A DNA stretch of 57,045 nt from JABWBP01 sp964522165 (GTDB taxonomy: Bacteria > Calditrichota > Calditrichia > RBG-13-44-9 > J075), in the NCBI GenBank assembly GCA_964522165.1, contig CAZFVV010000022.1, positions 1-57,045 on the forward strand. The letters run 5' to 3'. Positions 18,136-26,630 of this stretch are shown here, piece after piece (the first letter of the stretch is position 1; each line of letters opens with the position of its first letter). Made by a program: the position numbers and the translations under genes. Below the pieces are notes generated by a model. The model ran no database searches. It had not been told where the DNA came from and saw nothing but the letters and a program-made list of their open reading frames with translations.

Positions 18136-18708
18136 TCAAACCTCCGCGCGGTAAATCGCCAATTCCTTCTGTAAGCGCTTAATTGCCCGGAAGAGCAGCG
18201 CCTTAACGGTTCCTTCGGCAATTTCCAGCATTTCCCCGATCTCTTTGAGGGGCAGCTCCTGGTAATGGCGCAGCACGAAGACCGAGCGTTCCCGGGGAGA
18301 GAGGCGGTCCAAAGCCCGGCGGATATGCCGCTGCAATTCATCGGAGCGGGCGGAGGCGCTCGGATCCGCCGCGGGATCGGGCAGCGAAGGCTCCGGGGGA
18401 TGGTTTTCCCCGGGGGCGTCGCTATGAAGCGAGAGCGTTGGCAACTGTTTTTTCCTCCGGGTGTCCATAAAGCAGTTCATGGTAATGCGATACAGCCAGG
18501 AACTCAACCGCGCTTCGCCGCGAAAATTCGGCAAAAAGCGGTACGCTTTCAAAAACACTTCCTGGGATAGATCCTCCGCGTCCTGGCGCCGGCCGCACAA
18601 ATCCAGGGCCAGGAAATAAACGGTTTTTTGATACCGCTCCACCAGTTCCCGGAAAGCGCCCATCTCTCCCCGCTGCGCCCGTTCAATCAGCTCTTTTTCG
18701 TCCTTCAC
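18136..18708 (-). CDS. ECF-type RNA polymerase sigma factor
   Basis: A 190-residue sigma-70 family protein of group 4. I place the start at a GTG preceded by GGAAAGG; a second GTG 27 bases upstream also keeps the frame. Region 2 is clear (RYQKTVYFLALDLCGRRQD, then AEDLSQEVFLKAYRFL and ARLSSWLYRITMNCFMD). Region 4 ends the protein (LSPRERSVFVLRHYQEL, EIGEMLEIAEGTVKALLFRA). The linker is long and proline-rich (PPEPSLPDPAADPSAS). It heads the anti-sigma/HEAT block, and the regulon probably includes its own operon. Confidence 0.92.
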   Translation of the reverse strand: MKDEKELIERAQRGEMGAFRELVERYQKTVYFLALDLCGRRQDAEDLSQEVFLKAYRFLPNFRGEARLSSWLYRITMNCFMDTRRKKQLPTLSLHSDAPGENHPPEPSLPDPAADPSASARSDELQRHIRRALDRLSPRERSVFVLRHYQELPLKEIGEMLEIAEGTVKALLFRAIKRLQKELAIYRAEV

Positions 18709-18806
18709 GATCCTTTCCTGCCGCGGCTGTCGCACTGTATCATACTCGGTTACGTTGATTGAGACGGGAAATAATTGCAGAAGGTTTACAAAGGCAAACT
18801 TAGACC

Positions 18807-18836
18807 TTGAAAATCCGGGAGGCGTTTAGTTATACT
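18807..18836 (+). promoter_or_regulatory. Sigma-70-like promoter
   Basis: TTGAAA and TATACT are separated by 18 bases. It faces the 5'-nucleotidase gene about 540 bases away, which implies a long leader, a small RNA or an unrecognised short gene in between. Confidence 0.45.
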
Positions 18837-19167
18837 TTAAGACTTTGAGGGGAAAGAGCAAAAGTGAAAACTTATCAAGCTCTTAAAGTAGAACTAATAT
18901 GCTGGATCGAATCATGAAACAGATGAGTCGCCATGCCTGTAACTCTCAAATGTTTCATGGCTCAGTCAAATCGACAACCAACAACCTTAGAGCTTTTGCC
19001 CTGATTTTAAATTTCGCTCCCTCATCGCCTGCCGTTACCCGAAAATATCCTGAGCTATCAAGCCCGGCCTCGCGATTGAATGGCTTTGTGTATCATAAAA
19101 ATTGGTTACATAATCTACTCATCTCTGCTTCTTTAGCAGGATATCATTATCACCGCAATCCGTTATA

Positions 19168-19287
19168 ATGAGGATTTTTGCAGCGTTTTTGATCACGCGC
19201 GCCCGGGAAAGCTCTTCTCTGCAATACCTGCTGCGGCGCTACAAAGGGCAGTACTGCCGCAACCGCTACCCGGCGATCATTCATTGA
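19168..19287 (+). CDS. Possible small basic protein or gene fragment (39 aa)
   Basis: An ATG opens a 39-codon frame with coding-like GC-rich third positions, unlike the AT-rich sequence just upstream. The predicted peptide is arginine-rich (LRRYKGQYCRNRYPAIIH at the end). There is no clear ribosome binding site. It may be a remnant of a larger gene. I do not recognise it. Confidence 0.25.
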   Translation: MRIFAAFLITRARESSSLQYLLRRYKGQYCRNRYPAIIH

Positions 19288-19377
19288 TGCCTGATCGTTG
19301 CCCGTCTTACAAAACGAAACCCTTGCACTCTTCCCCGCCTGCCCGTATATTTTTCCTGATCAACAGGGAGCAATGAA

Positions 19378-21051
19378 ATGAAACGATTCAACACTTTTTT
19401 AGCTGCCGGCTTATTTTTCTGCGCCGCCGTTTTTGCGAGAGAATTCGATAATGCCTACCGCCTGGCGGTGTTCTTTACCAATGACATTCACGGGGGAATT
19501 GTACCGCAGAAAGCGGAATTCCTGAACCCGGAATTTCCGCCGCTGTTAGGCGGGGCCGCCTCCGCGGCCGCCATCATCAAACAGGTGCGGGAGGAAGGAT
19601 CGGATGCGGGCTTTTCCACCTTGCTGATCGACGGTGGAGATATTTTCCAGGGAACCCTGGTGGGAACCCTGTCAAAGGGAATGGCGGTGATAGAATACAT
19701 GAACCTGATGGAATATGACGCCGTGGTTCCCGGCAACCACGATTTCGACTTAGGGAAGGATAACCTGGTCGAGCTGATCAAAGCGTCGCGCTTCCCCTGG
19801 GTGTCCGCCAACATTTACAATAAAGAAACCGGCGCCCCCTGGGAATGGGTTAAGCCCTGGACGATTGTGGAAAAAGACGGGTACAAAATCGGCATCACCG
19901 GGGTAGCGACCGCCGGCACGGAGCAGATGAGTTTTCCGGAAAATATCCGCGGCCTGGAATTCCGCAACGAAATCACCACCCTGCAAAAAGCGGTAGATGA
20001 GCTGCGCGCGCAGGGGGTGGACCTGGTAGTAGCGCTGGTGCACACCGGCCTGCCGTACGATCCCCGGGAGGGCTATGAGGCGCTCAAAACCCAGACCCTG
20101 CAATCCCTGCTGGAAACCGGCTACGTGAACGCCATGGAAATCGCCCACTTTGTAAAGGGCATCGATATTCTGTTGGGCGGGCACCTGCACAAGGGATACC
20201 CGGAAGCCTGGGAAGACCCGGTCAATCACACCATCTGCCTGCAAAATTACGCCAACGGGGGCAACTTAGGCTGGGTGGACGTTTATATCGACGTTCCCAC
20301 CCGTTCCATTGCCGGGTATGATTACGCGGCGGATAAAAACTCCCTGCTGCTGCTGGCGCAGGACCAGTTCTGGCCCGACAGCGCCACCGCGGAGTTCGTG
20401 CAGAAAAAAAGGGATGTGTATGAGCAAGGCTACCGCGACGTCATCGGGGAAACGACCAGCAGCCTGATGCGCTCCAGCCAGGGAGAATCGCCCCTGAACA
20501 ACCTGATCTGCGACGTGATGGCCGAACGCGCCGGGGCGGATTTCGCTTTTATGAACTTCGGCGGCATTCGCGCGGATTTGCGCCAGGGGCCGGTCACCCG
20601 GGAGGATATCTTCAAAGTGCTGCCGTTCGATAACGAAATCGTCAGCTTTCAGGTCGATGGAAAGTATATCAAGCGCATTTTAGAGCAAAGGCTGGCCGGG
20701 GGGAGCCGGGGACTGGCCATCGGGGGTGCAAAGGTGGTTTTCAACAAGACCCTGCCCAACGGCCAGCGGGTGGTCAGCGTGGAAATCGGCGGAAAACCCC
20801 TGGAGCCGGAGCGCATTTACCGGGTGGCAACCAACGACTATTTGCTGGAAGGAAACTCCGGCCTGGAAATGCTGAAAGAACTGCCCCGGGAACGGGTGGT
20901 GTTCACCGGCGTGCTGGTGAGCGAGGCGCTGATCCAATACTTCGAAACGCACTCCCCCGTGAAAAGCGAATTGGACGGGCGCTGGAAAAGCGACAACGAC
21001 GCCCGCCCCTCTACGGAGTGGATGCGCCAATTCGAAGAAGTGCAAATGTAA
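19378..21051 (+). CDS. Periplasmic 5'-nucleotidase / metallophosphatase (UshA-like)
   Basis: A 557-residue exported enzyme with an ATG after GGGAGCAATGAA and a signal peptide (residues 1-20). The calcineurin-like N-terminal domain has TNDIHGG (~35-41), DGGDIFQGT (~86), GNHDFD (~119), VHTGL (~220) and GGHLHKG (~263), which are the two-metal-site residues. The C-terminal 5'-nucleotidase domain has SPLNNLICDVMAERAGADFAF-type residues (~370-390), NFGGIRADL, and DYLLEGNSG near 485. Likely role: dephosphorylation of nucleotides or related phosphoesters in the periplasm. The 3' end lies 23 bases before the chosen mnmH start. Confidence 0.92.
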   Translation: MKRFNTFLAAGLFFCAAVFAREFDNAYRLAVFFTNDIHGGIVPQKAEFLNPEFPPLLGGAASAAAIIKQVREEGSDAGFSTLLIDGGDIFQGTLVGTLSKGMAVIEYMNLMEYDAVVPGNHDFDLGKDNLVELIKASRFPWVSANIYNKETGAPWEWVKPWTIVEKDGYKIGITGVATAGTEQMSFPENIRGLEFRNEITTLQKAVDELRAQGVDLVVALVHTGLPYDPREGYEALKTQTLQSLLETGYVNAMEIAHFVKGIDILLGGHLHKGYPEAWEDPVNHTICLQNYANGGNLGWVDVYIDVPTRSIAGYDYAADKNSLLLLAQDQFWPDSATAEFVQKKRDVYEQGYRDVIGETTSSLMRSSQGESPLNNLICDVMAERAGADFAFMNFGGIRADLRQGPVTREDIFKVLPFDNEIVSFQVDGKYIKRILEQRLAGGSRGLAIGGAKVVFNKTLPNGQRVVSVEIGGKPLEPERIYRVATNDYLLEGNSGLEMLKELPRERVVFTGVLVSEALIQYFETHSPVKSELDGRWKSDNDARPSTEWMRQFEEVQM

Positions 21052-21074
21052 TTCCTGCGGATACAACGAAGCGG

Positions 21075-22166
21075 ATGCCCGGCCTCGACACCATTGCAAT
21101 TGACGAATTCATGGCCCTGCGGGAACGCCTCCCGGTTTTCGACGTGCGCACCCCCGCCGAATTCGCTAAAGGGCACATACCGGGCGCTTGCAACCTTCCC
21201 CTGTTTTCCGATGAAGAGCGCGCCCTGGTGGGAACCACCTACCACCAGGTTGGCCGGGAAGCGGCCATGTTAGAGGGGTTGAGCTACGCCGGCCCTAAAA
21301 TGCGCCGGCTGGTAGAAGCGGTGCAAAAAGTTACCGCGGAAAAAACCCTGCTGCTCCATTGCTGGCGCGGGGGAATGCGCAGCAGCAGCGTGGGCTGGTT
21401 ATTGAACCAGTTCGGTTATGAAGTATTCTTATTGAAAGGTGGATACAAAGCCTACCGCAACCGGGTGCTGCAAACCTTCGAGATTCCCCGGAAGATTGTG
21501 ATCCTAAGCGGGCGAACCGGCTCCGGCAAGTCGGAAATCCTGGAGAACCTGGGAAAAATCGGCGAGCAGGTGATCGACCTGGAAGCGCTGGCCTGCCACA
21601 AGGGATCTTCCTTCGGCAGCTTAGGAGAGCCGCCCCAGCCGCCCCAGCAGCAATTCGAGAACGAGCTGGCCTTGCAATGGCGCAGCGCCGATCCCTCCCG
21701 CCGCCTGTGGTTAGAAGACGAAAGCCAGAAGATCGGCTCCCGGATGCTCCCCCAACCCTTGTGGGCGCAGATGCGCGCCGCCCCGGTGCTCTTCCTGGAT
21801 ATGCCTCTGGAATTGCGCGTTCAGCGCCTGTTTAAAGAATACGGAGCCTGTGATCCCGCCGGGCTGCGGGAAGCCACGGAGCGGCTGCGCGAGCGGTTGG
21901 GCGGATTACATACCCAAAAAGCCCTGGAGGCGCTGGAGAAAGGGGATCTGGCGGGAAGCATCGAAATACTACTGCGGCATTATTACGACAAAACCTACCG
22001 TCACGGCCTGTCCAGGCGTGATCCCGCTTCGATCTTCCGGGTGGAAACCGCTACCGCCGCGGCCCGCGCAAACGCGGAGAAGGTGTTGGAAGCGTGCCGG
22101 GGGGATGCTCTTTCCGGATGGCGGAAACCGCCGGGTTATACTTCGCACAGGCACAAACTGAGTTGA
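21075..22166 (+). CDS. mnmH: tRNA 2-selenouridine synthase
   Basis: A 363-residue MnmH/SelU. The N-terminal rhodanese domain has FDVRTPAEFAKGHIPGA and the catalytic cysteine in LLHCWRGGMRS (~residue 97). The C-terminal P-loop domain has LSGRTGSGKSEIL (~140-152). The enzyme converts 2-thiouridine at tRNA wobble position 34 to 2-selenouridine with selenophosphate, by way of a geranylated intermediate. The ATG shortly after the nucleotidase stop is chosen; an in-frame upstream ATG would overlap that gene by 34 bases. It implies selenophosphate synthase (SelD) elsewhere. The stop codon lies inside the left arm of an inverted repeat. Confidence 0.93.
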   Translation: MPGLDTIAIDEFMALRERLPVFDVRTPAEFAKGHIPGACNLPLFSDEERALVGTTYHQVGREAAMLEGLSYAGPKMRRLVEAVQKVTAEKTLLLHCWRGGMRSSSVGWLLNQFGYEVFLLKGGYKAYRNRVLQTFEIPRKIVILSGRTGSGKSEILENLGKIGEQVIDLEALACHKGSSFGSLGEPPQPPQQQFENELALQWRSADPSRRLWLEDESQKIGSRMLPQPLWAQMRAAPVLFLDMPLELRVQRLFKEYGACDPAGLREATERLRERLGGLHTQKALEALEKGDLAGSIEILLRHYYDKTYRHGLSRRDPASIFRVETATAAARANAEKVLEACRGDALSGWRKPPGYTSHRHKLS

Positions 22167-22239
22167 GTGTAACCAAAATACTGCAAGGCAAAAAATCAGG
22201 AGTGCAGAATCTACTCTGCACTGGCAGCGCAATATACAT

Positions 22240-22352
22240 TTTGCACTCCTATCTTCTACTGCTCAATCACTTTTTTTACAGTCTGATGTGCAAAATAAAT
22301 TTTGCACTCCTGTCTTCTACTGCTCAATCACTTTTTTACAGTCTGGTGTTGC
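22240..22352. repeat. Two tandem copies of a 61-bp unit
   Basis: Each unit starts TTTGCACTCCT and contains CTTCTACTGCTCAATCAC and TTTTTTACAGTCTG; the second unit is incomplete. Part of the unit matches the 22-bp string between the two T9SS genes. Confidence 0.6.
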
Positions 22353-22450
22353 GCACTGGGCATGATTCGGGGATAAATCCCCTCACAAATGGCCAGAGAG
22401 GATTCACACCCCCCCGCGATGAATCGCGGGGCTATTCATTTGCTTAGACT

Positions 22451-22478
22451 TGAATAGCCCCGATCTTTAGATCGGGGA
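22451..22478. repeat. Interspersed palindrome, GAATAGCCCCGATC family
   Basis: The 28-bp string TGAATAGCCCCGATC...GATCGGGGA is identical at 29327-29354. The stem is CCCCGATC with GATCGGGG. Confidence 0.6.
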
Positions 22479-22591
22479 TGGTCGAATAAATCAACTTTTC
22501 CATAATTTTTGCAGGGATTTATCCCTGCGTAACATCAGTTACAGTGTTTTGGTTACACTCAATTGAGTTCGTGAACGATGCCGGATGCCGG

Positions 22592-23212
22592 TTATTCCAC
22601 CCGTTTCCAGCGCGACGCCAAAAATTCGCGAGGGTCAAAATAGTATTTGTGCAGATCTTCTGCGGAAAAGCACTCCAGGCTGTAGGGGGTGAAGAGGCGC
22701 AAGGGCGTTTTGGGAACGGCAGCCAGGGGGCGGGGTTTTTCTCTCAGAATCTCGAAGTGCAGGTGATCGAACTGCCAGCCGAAACGGTTCAATTCCTCCC
22801 GGGTCATAAAGCGCCCCAGGGGACGATGGGGGCTTACCGTATCGCCGGCCGTCACGGCCAGGCCGGCAAGGTGTTCGTAAACCGTCCACACCGTGCTGCC
22901 GCCGGGGCAGCGGTGCTCGACGATTACCTGGGCAAAAGGGCCGTCGCTGCGCAGGCTGATGACGGTTCCTTTGGCTGCCGGGAAAACCGGTTCATCCCGG
23001 TAATTCTCCCCCGGGCGGAGGATGTCCACCCCGGTATGAAGATGCGCCGGAACCTGCGGGCGCGCCCGGCGCGGCAACCCGAACTCCCCGATCCCGGATA
23101 ATCTCACCGCTTCCCAGGAACGGCGATCCTCCGCCCGGATGGGCAGAAACCATTCACAGGGCTGCGCAGGAACCGTTGAAAAGCACATAAAGAGCAGAAT
23201 CGCCCGAATCAT
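22592..23212 (-). CDS. Exported M23-family (LytM-like) peptidase
   Basis: A 206-residue exported protein. The chosen ATG has GAGG six bases upstream and opens a signal peptide (MIRAILLFMCFSTVPAQP); in-frame ATG codons upstream are possible. M23 metal-site motifs are present: HTGVD (first His and Asp), then YEHLAG, then HLHFE. Zinc ligands and the catalytic His therefore appear intact. Such enzymes cut peptide cross-links in peptidoglycan. The gene stands alone next to repeat sequence. Confidence 0.85.
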   Translation of the reverse strand: MIRAILLFMCFSTVPAQPCEWFLPIRAEDRRSWEAVRLSGIGEFGLPRRARPQVPAHLHTGVDILRPGENYRDEPVFPAAKGTVISLRSDGPFAQVIVEHRCPGGSTVWTVYEHLAGLAVTAGDTVSPHRPLGRFMTREELNRFGWQFDHLHFEILREKPRPLAAVPKTPLRLFTPYSLECFSAEDLHKYYFDPREFLASRWKRVE

Positions 23213-23304
23213 CGAGAGCCTCATCGTGAGAGCGGCGAAACATAGCCATTTAACCATCCAGCAATTCCTTTTTGCTCCACTATATCCGCCAACACGCCAA
23301 AATC

Positions 23305-23892
23305 CTAATAGAGCTTATCCAGCCGTTCGATCCCCAAACTTTCGCCAATTTGCCGGATTTTACCCTTGCGATTCAAGCTGATTCTCTTGTTTATCAACTT
23401 ATCAAGCCTATAGAGTTGATTTTGGGGGGCTAAAACGATTTCCAACTCCGAAAGCGCCTTCTCCCCGCCCTTTTTGCCCCGGTAATGCGCCAGGGTGCGC
23501 CAGGCCAGGTAGGCTAATAGCAAATTGGGGCCGGGAACGATGCTGAACAACACGCTGAGGGGCAGCAAGGCGCCGTTCACGATCAGCCAGCGTTTGTGTT
23601 TTTTGATCTGCGCCGCCAGCAGATCGTCGAAGATGCCATTCGCTTCCCCGGCGGAGAGATGCCCCGGGTAATGCAGCGTAATCCGCGCGCTTTTGGCGGC
23701 GTGGGTTAAAATCGCCTCGCTGCGGCGGCGCTTTTCGGTAAGCACATCGTAGCCGGATTTCAAGCGCCGCCAGAATATTTTTTGTCCCCCGGGCGCTTGC
23801 CCGGCTTCTTCCGGCGCACCGCCCGGCTCTTGGAATTCCATCGAAAACAGCATATAGCGCCCGCGCTTGCGCGGCAGGAGGTAAACGTTCAT
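23305..23892 (-). CDS. Mitochondrial K+/H+-exchange-related family protein (Mit_KHE1-like)
   Basis: A 195-residue protein with one or two hydrophobic segments around residues 103-130 (LIVNGALLPLSVLFSIVPGP, then NLLLAYLAWRTLAHYRG). The core matches the bacterial relatives of the K+/H+ exchange-related family PF10173, as far as I can recall it: an RPG-like turn between short membrane helices and a conserved YRG. Function in bacteria is unknown. There is no signal peptide. It is followed on the same strand by an HD-GYP gene upstream, but 128 bp of repeat sequence lies between. Confidence 0.6.
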   Translation of the reverse strand: MNVYLLPRKRGRYMLFSMEFQEPGGAPEEAGQAPGGQKIFWRRLKSGYDVLTEKRRRSEAILTHAAKSARITLHYPGHLSAGEANGIFDDLLAAQIKKHKRWLIVNGALLPLSVLFSIVPGPNLLLAYLAWRTLAHYRGKKGGEKALSELEIVLAPQNQLYRLDKLINKRISLNRKGKIRQIGESLGIERLDKLY

Positions 23893-23924
23893 GCCAATAA
23901 CGCGTTATACTGGGGGTTGAATCC

Positions 23925-24026
23925 GGCGTGATACGTGAACCGTAATGGGGGTAAAAGTTACGGAATACGCAGCCTGCATTGCCTATTTCGTATTACGTAT
24001 TCCGTTTTACGCATTACGTTTCATCC
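23925..24026. repeat. Inverted repeat, CGTAAAACGTGAAACG family, second member
   Basis: The left arm is GGCGTGATACGTGAACCGTA, and the inverse right arm contains CCGTTTTACGCATTACG. It resembles the element at 10675-10890. Its right end touches the stop codon of the HD-GYP gene. Confidence 0.5.
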
Positions 24027-25691
24027 CACGTCGATCTGCTCTTTGCTCAATTCCTTCTCGGCATATTCCCGGTACAGGCCGCTGCTGACGAACAGGTCGT
24101 AAAGTTCCCGGTCGATATGCCGCCGCTCGCACATATCCTTCAAGATTTCCAGGGCGCGGGAAAGCTTCATGGGCGCCTTGTAGGGGCGGTCTTTGGCGGT
24201 AAGGGCTTCGAACACGTCCGCCAGGGCCATGATTCGCGCCTGCAAGGGCAGCTCCTCCGCCTTCAGCCCGAAGGGATAGCCGGAACCGTCCAACCGCTCG
24301 TGATGCCCCCCGGCGTAATCCGGCACGTGGGAGAGTTGCCGGGGAAAGGGAAGCTGCCGCAGGATTTTGATGCTCAGGAGGGCATGATTTTCGATGATTT
24401 TGCGCTCTTCCGGGGTTAAAGTGCCGCGGCGAATGCAGAGGTGGCGGCGCTCATCCTCGCTCAAATAGGGATAACGCTGCCCGTCGATTTCGTACTCTTT
24501 GGCGGCGATCTCTTTCATCCGCTCGATGTCCTGGTCGCGCATCTCCTCCCGGCCCAGGTTGCAGCGGATGATGAAATCTTCCTCCTCTTGCAGCAGCGCC
24601 AGCTCCCGTTGCAGATCCTGCTCCAATTTTCCGCTCTCTTCGCTGCTCCCCGCGCCGCTCTGCAGCGCCGCTAATTTACGCGCCAGCATTTCTTTCTCTT
24701 TTACCTGCCGGATGAGTTGGAAGCGGGTTTTTACCAGCTCGCTGCGGTCGAAAATGGTCTCCAGCTTGCGGGATTTGTCCACCACGTACTCCGGGGTGGA
24801 AATTTTGCCCACGTCGTGCATCCAGGCGGCGATGCGCAGCTCTTCCAACTCCTCTTCGCTGAAGGCCACCTCCGCAAAAGCCCCTTCCCGCGCCTCGTTG
24901 ACCTTGCGGGCGATCATCATGGTCAGTTCGGTAACCCGGCTGATGTGCCCGGCGGTGTAGGGCGATTTGGCGTCGATGGCGGTGGCGATGCTTTCGATAA
25001 AAGCGTGGAGCAGTTTCTTCAACTCCGCAATCAGCCGGGCGTTCTCCAAAGCGATGGCCGCCTGGGAAGCCAGGGCCACCACGGTCTGCTCGTATTTCGC
25101 ATCAAAGGGAATGACTTCCCCGGTTTCGGGGTTTTTGGCGTTGAGCAACTGCAGCACCCCGATCACCTCGTTTTCCCGGTTCTCCAGGGGGATTACCAGC
25201 ATGGAACGGGAACGGTAGCCGGTGCGGGCGTCGTACTCCTTCGGGCCGGTAAAATCAAACCCCTCCGCCTGGTACACCTCCGGAATATTGACGATTTTTT
25301 TATTCAAAGCGCAGAAAGAGGAAACGTTGGCGAGATTGGGCCGGCCCTCCACTTCCAAAGGAACCGCGGGAAGGTCGATTTCCCGGCCCTTTTTACCCCC
25401 TAAAAAGGTATTCAGGGTGAGATTTCTGATAATCTCGAAACGCAAACATTTGGCCGCGTCATCCACGGTATAGAGCGTGCCGGCGTCCGCATGGGTAAAA
25501 GACATCGCTTCTTCTAAAATCATTTCCAGCAGCTTTTGGATGTCTTTTTCCGCCGAAAGGGCAATTCCGATCTCGGTCAAACGCTGGAGATGGCTGATCT
25601 GCGCTTCGGCAAACATGCGCACCTCTTTGACCACGGTATCCAGCAGCTCATTGAGCTGCGGGCTGGCAGAGTAGTTGGTGAAATCATCCAT
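24021..25691 (-). CDS. GAF domain HD-GYP cyclic-di-GMP phosphodiesterase
   Basis: A 556-residue cytoplasmic protein. A GAF sensor domain covers about residues 40-220 (LLEMILEEAMSFTHADAGTLY; SRSMLVIPLENRENEVIGVL). The HD-GYP domain follows, with HISRVTELT, AAWMHDVGK (~residue 290), HHERLDGSGYP (~465-475) and ALADVFEALTAKDRPYK. HD-GYP enzymes hydrolyse cyclic di-GMP. The domain has a roughly 110-residue charged, coiled-coil-like insertion after MHDVGKISTPEYVVDK. The start ATG lacks a strong ribosome binding site. No diguanylate cyclase is nearby. Confidence 0.9.
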   Translation of the reverse strand: MDDFTNYSASPQLNELLDTVVKEVRMFAEAQISHLQRLTEIGIALSAEKDIQKLLEMILEEAMSFTHADAGTLYTVDDAAKCLRFEIIRNLTLNTFLGGKKGREIDLPAVPLEVEGRPNLANVSSFCALNKKIVNIPEVYQAEGFDFTGPKEYDARTGYRSRSMLVIPLENRENEVIGVLQLLNAKNPETGEVIPFDAKYEQTVVALASQAAIALENARLIAELKKLLHAFIESIATAIDAKSPYTAGHISRVTELTMMIARKVNEAREGAFAEVAFSEEELEELRIAAWMHDVGKISTPEYVVDKSRKLETIFDRSELVKTRFQLIRQVKEKEMLARKLAALQSGAGSSEESGKLEQDLQRELALLQEEEDFIIRCNLGREEMRDQDIERMKEIAAKEYEIDGQRYPYLSEDERRHLCIRRGTLTPEERKIIENHALLSIKILRQLPFPRQLSHVPDYAGGHHERLDGSGYPFGLKAEELPLQARIMALADVFEALTAKDRPYKAPMKLSRALEILKDMCERRHIDRELYDLFVSSGLYREYAEKELSKEQIDVG

Positions 25692-25812
25692 GATCGACTC
25701 CCATACGCTTCAAACGTTGAGGAAAGAACCATTTCTTCGTTTTGGCGAAACAACCGCGGGAAGAGATTCCTCTCTCGCGAGTCAGGTATTCAAAGAAATG
25801 AGAAGACAATTT

Positions 25813-26289
25813 TCAGGAAGCGACTTCAAAAAATTCCGCTTCCTGGTTTTGTAGAATGCGGTGAATTTCCGGGGCGGAGTGGCTGGCCATAATGCTTTCC
25901 CGTACCTCCGGTTTAGAAATGATGCGGGAGATACGGCTGAGCAGGCGGAGATGAAAACCGGCTTCGGCTTCCGGCCCTACTAACAAAAAAATAATATGGG
26001 AGGGTTTATGATCGAGTGATTGGAATTCTACCCCCCGGGGGTGGATGCCCAGGGCCAGGCTAAATTCTTGCACGGCGTTCGAGCGGCAATGGGGTATGGC
26101 CACCCCGTTGCCCAGGCCGGTGCTCAATACCTTTTCTCTTTCCAGGATTGCAGTGAGAATTTCTTCGGGGTTGCGAATACGTTGATGCTCCGCTAAGAGG
26201 GTAAGCAGTTCCTTGATCACGTCGATCTTGGAGGAGGCTGCCAACGGGTATTTGATGAGTTCGGGCTGGAGCAGGTCGATCAGTTTCAT
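25813..26289 (-). CDS. PTS EIIA (fructose/nitrogen-type) domain protein
   Basis: A 158-residue single-domain EIIA of the fructose/PtsN type. The phosphorylatable histidine is in GNGVAIPHCRS (~residue 70), with LLVGPEAEAGFHLRLLSRIS downstream as in the family. With no permease or other PTS component nearby, a regulatory role is more likely than sugar transport, as for PtsN. It lies on the same strand as the HD-GYP gene, 121 bp upstream of it. Confidence 0.85.
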   Translation of the reverse strand: MKLIDLLQPELIKYPLAASSKIDVIKELLTLLAEHQRIRNPEEILTAILEREKVLSTGLGNGVAIPHCRSNAVQEFSLALGIHPRGVEFQSLDHKPSHIIFLLVGPEAEAGFHLRLLSRISRIISKPEVRESIMASHSAPEIHRILQNQEAEFFEVAS

Positions 26290-26630
26290 GATATACCCCT
26301 GTAGTTAACATCTACCCTGGAAAAGGAAAAAATATACGACAAAAAGCGCCCCGGAACCAGAATAACTTGACAAGGCGCGGCGCATCTGCTCAACCGCAAA
26401 CTCATGAAGGTTTTTTTTGCCTCCGGGAAGACAAAGAGCCGATGTAACCCCGGCAACGGCGTATATAATCGCTTTTTTTCGCTCCCGATAAAGGCGAAAA
26501 ATAATTTGTTTTACCGGCCGGTTATATTAATTTTACGGAAGTTCTCGGAAAGGAAACGTTCGTAATTGCGAAAGCAGCCGGCCAGGCTCTTTTCAAAGGT
26601 AAACTGTTACAAAACCGGAAGGAACTCCCC
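26290..26630. other. Intergenic region between divergent genes
   Basis: This is the divergent promoter region for the EIIA gene and the outer-membrane protein gene. AT-rich patches include GTATATAATCG and GGTTATATTAAT, either of which may hold a -10 box, but no pair with a good -35 box was found. Confidence 0.35.

Larger units (their letters stand above)
18709..19377. other. Intergenic region between divergent transcription units
   Basis: About 670 bp separates the sigma gene from the 5'-nucleotidase gene. I see a good plus-strand promoter at 18807-18836, a short open frame at 19168-19287, and a longer frame at 18899-19168 whose composition does not look coding. No structured RNA family is recognised. 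Confidence 0.5.
22163..22562. repeat. Insertion-like element with 16-bp inverted ends
   Basis: Perfect ends TTGAGTGTAACCAAAA (22163-22178) and TTTTGGTTACACTCAA (22547-22562) bound 400 bp without genes. Inside are two tandem copies of a 61-bp unit (22240-22300 and from 22301) and hairpins of the GAATAGCCCCGATC family. The left end overlaps the mnmH stop codon. No direct target duplication is obvious. Confidence 0.6.

Noticed and set aside
18899..19168. 89-codon frame upstream of the 5'-nucleotidase gene
   Set aside because: AT-rich, serine/asparagine-rich with no domain, no ribosome binding site, and composition unlike local coding sequence.
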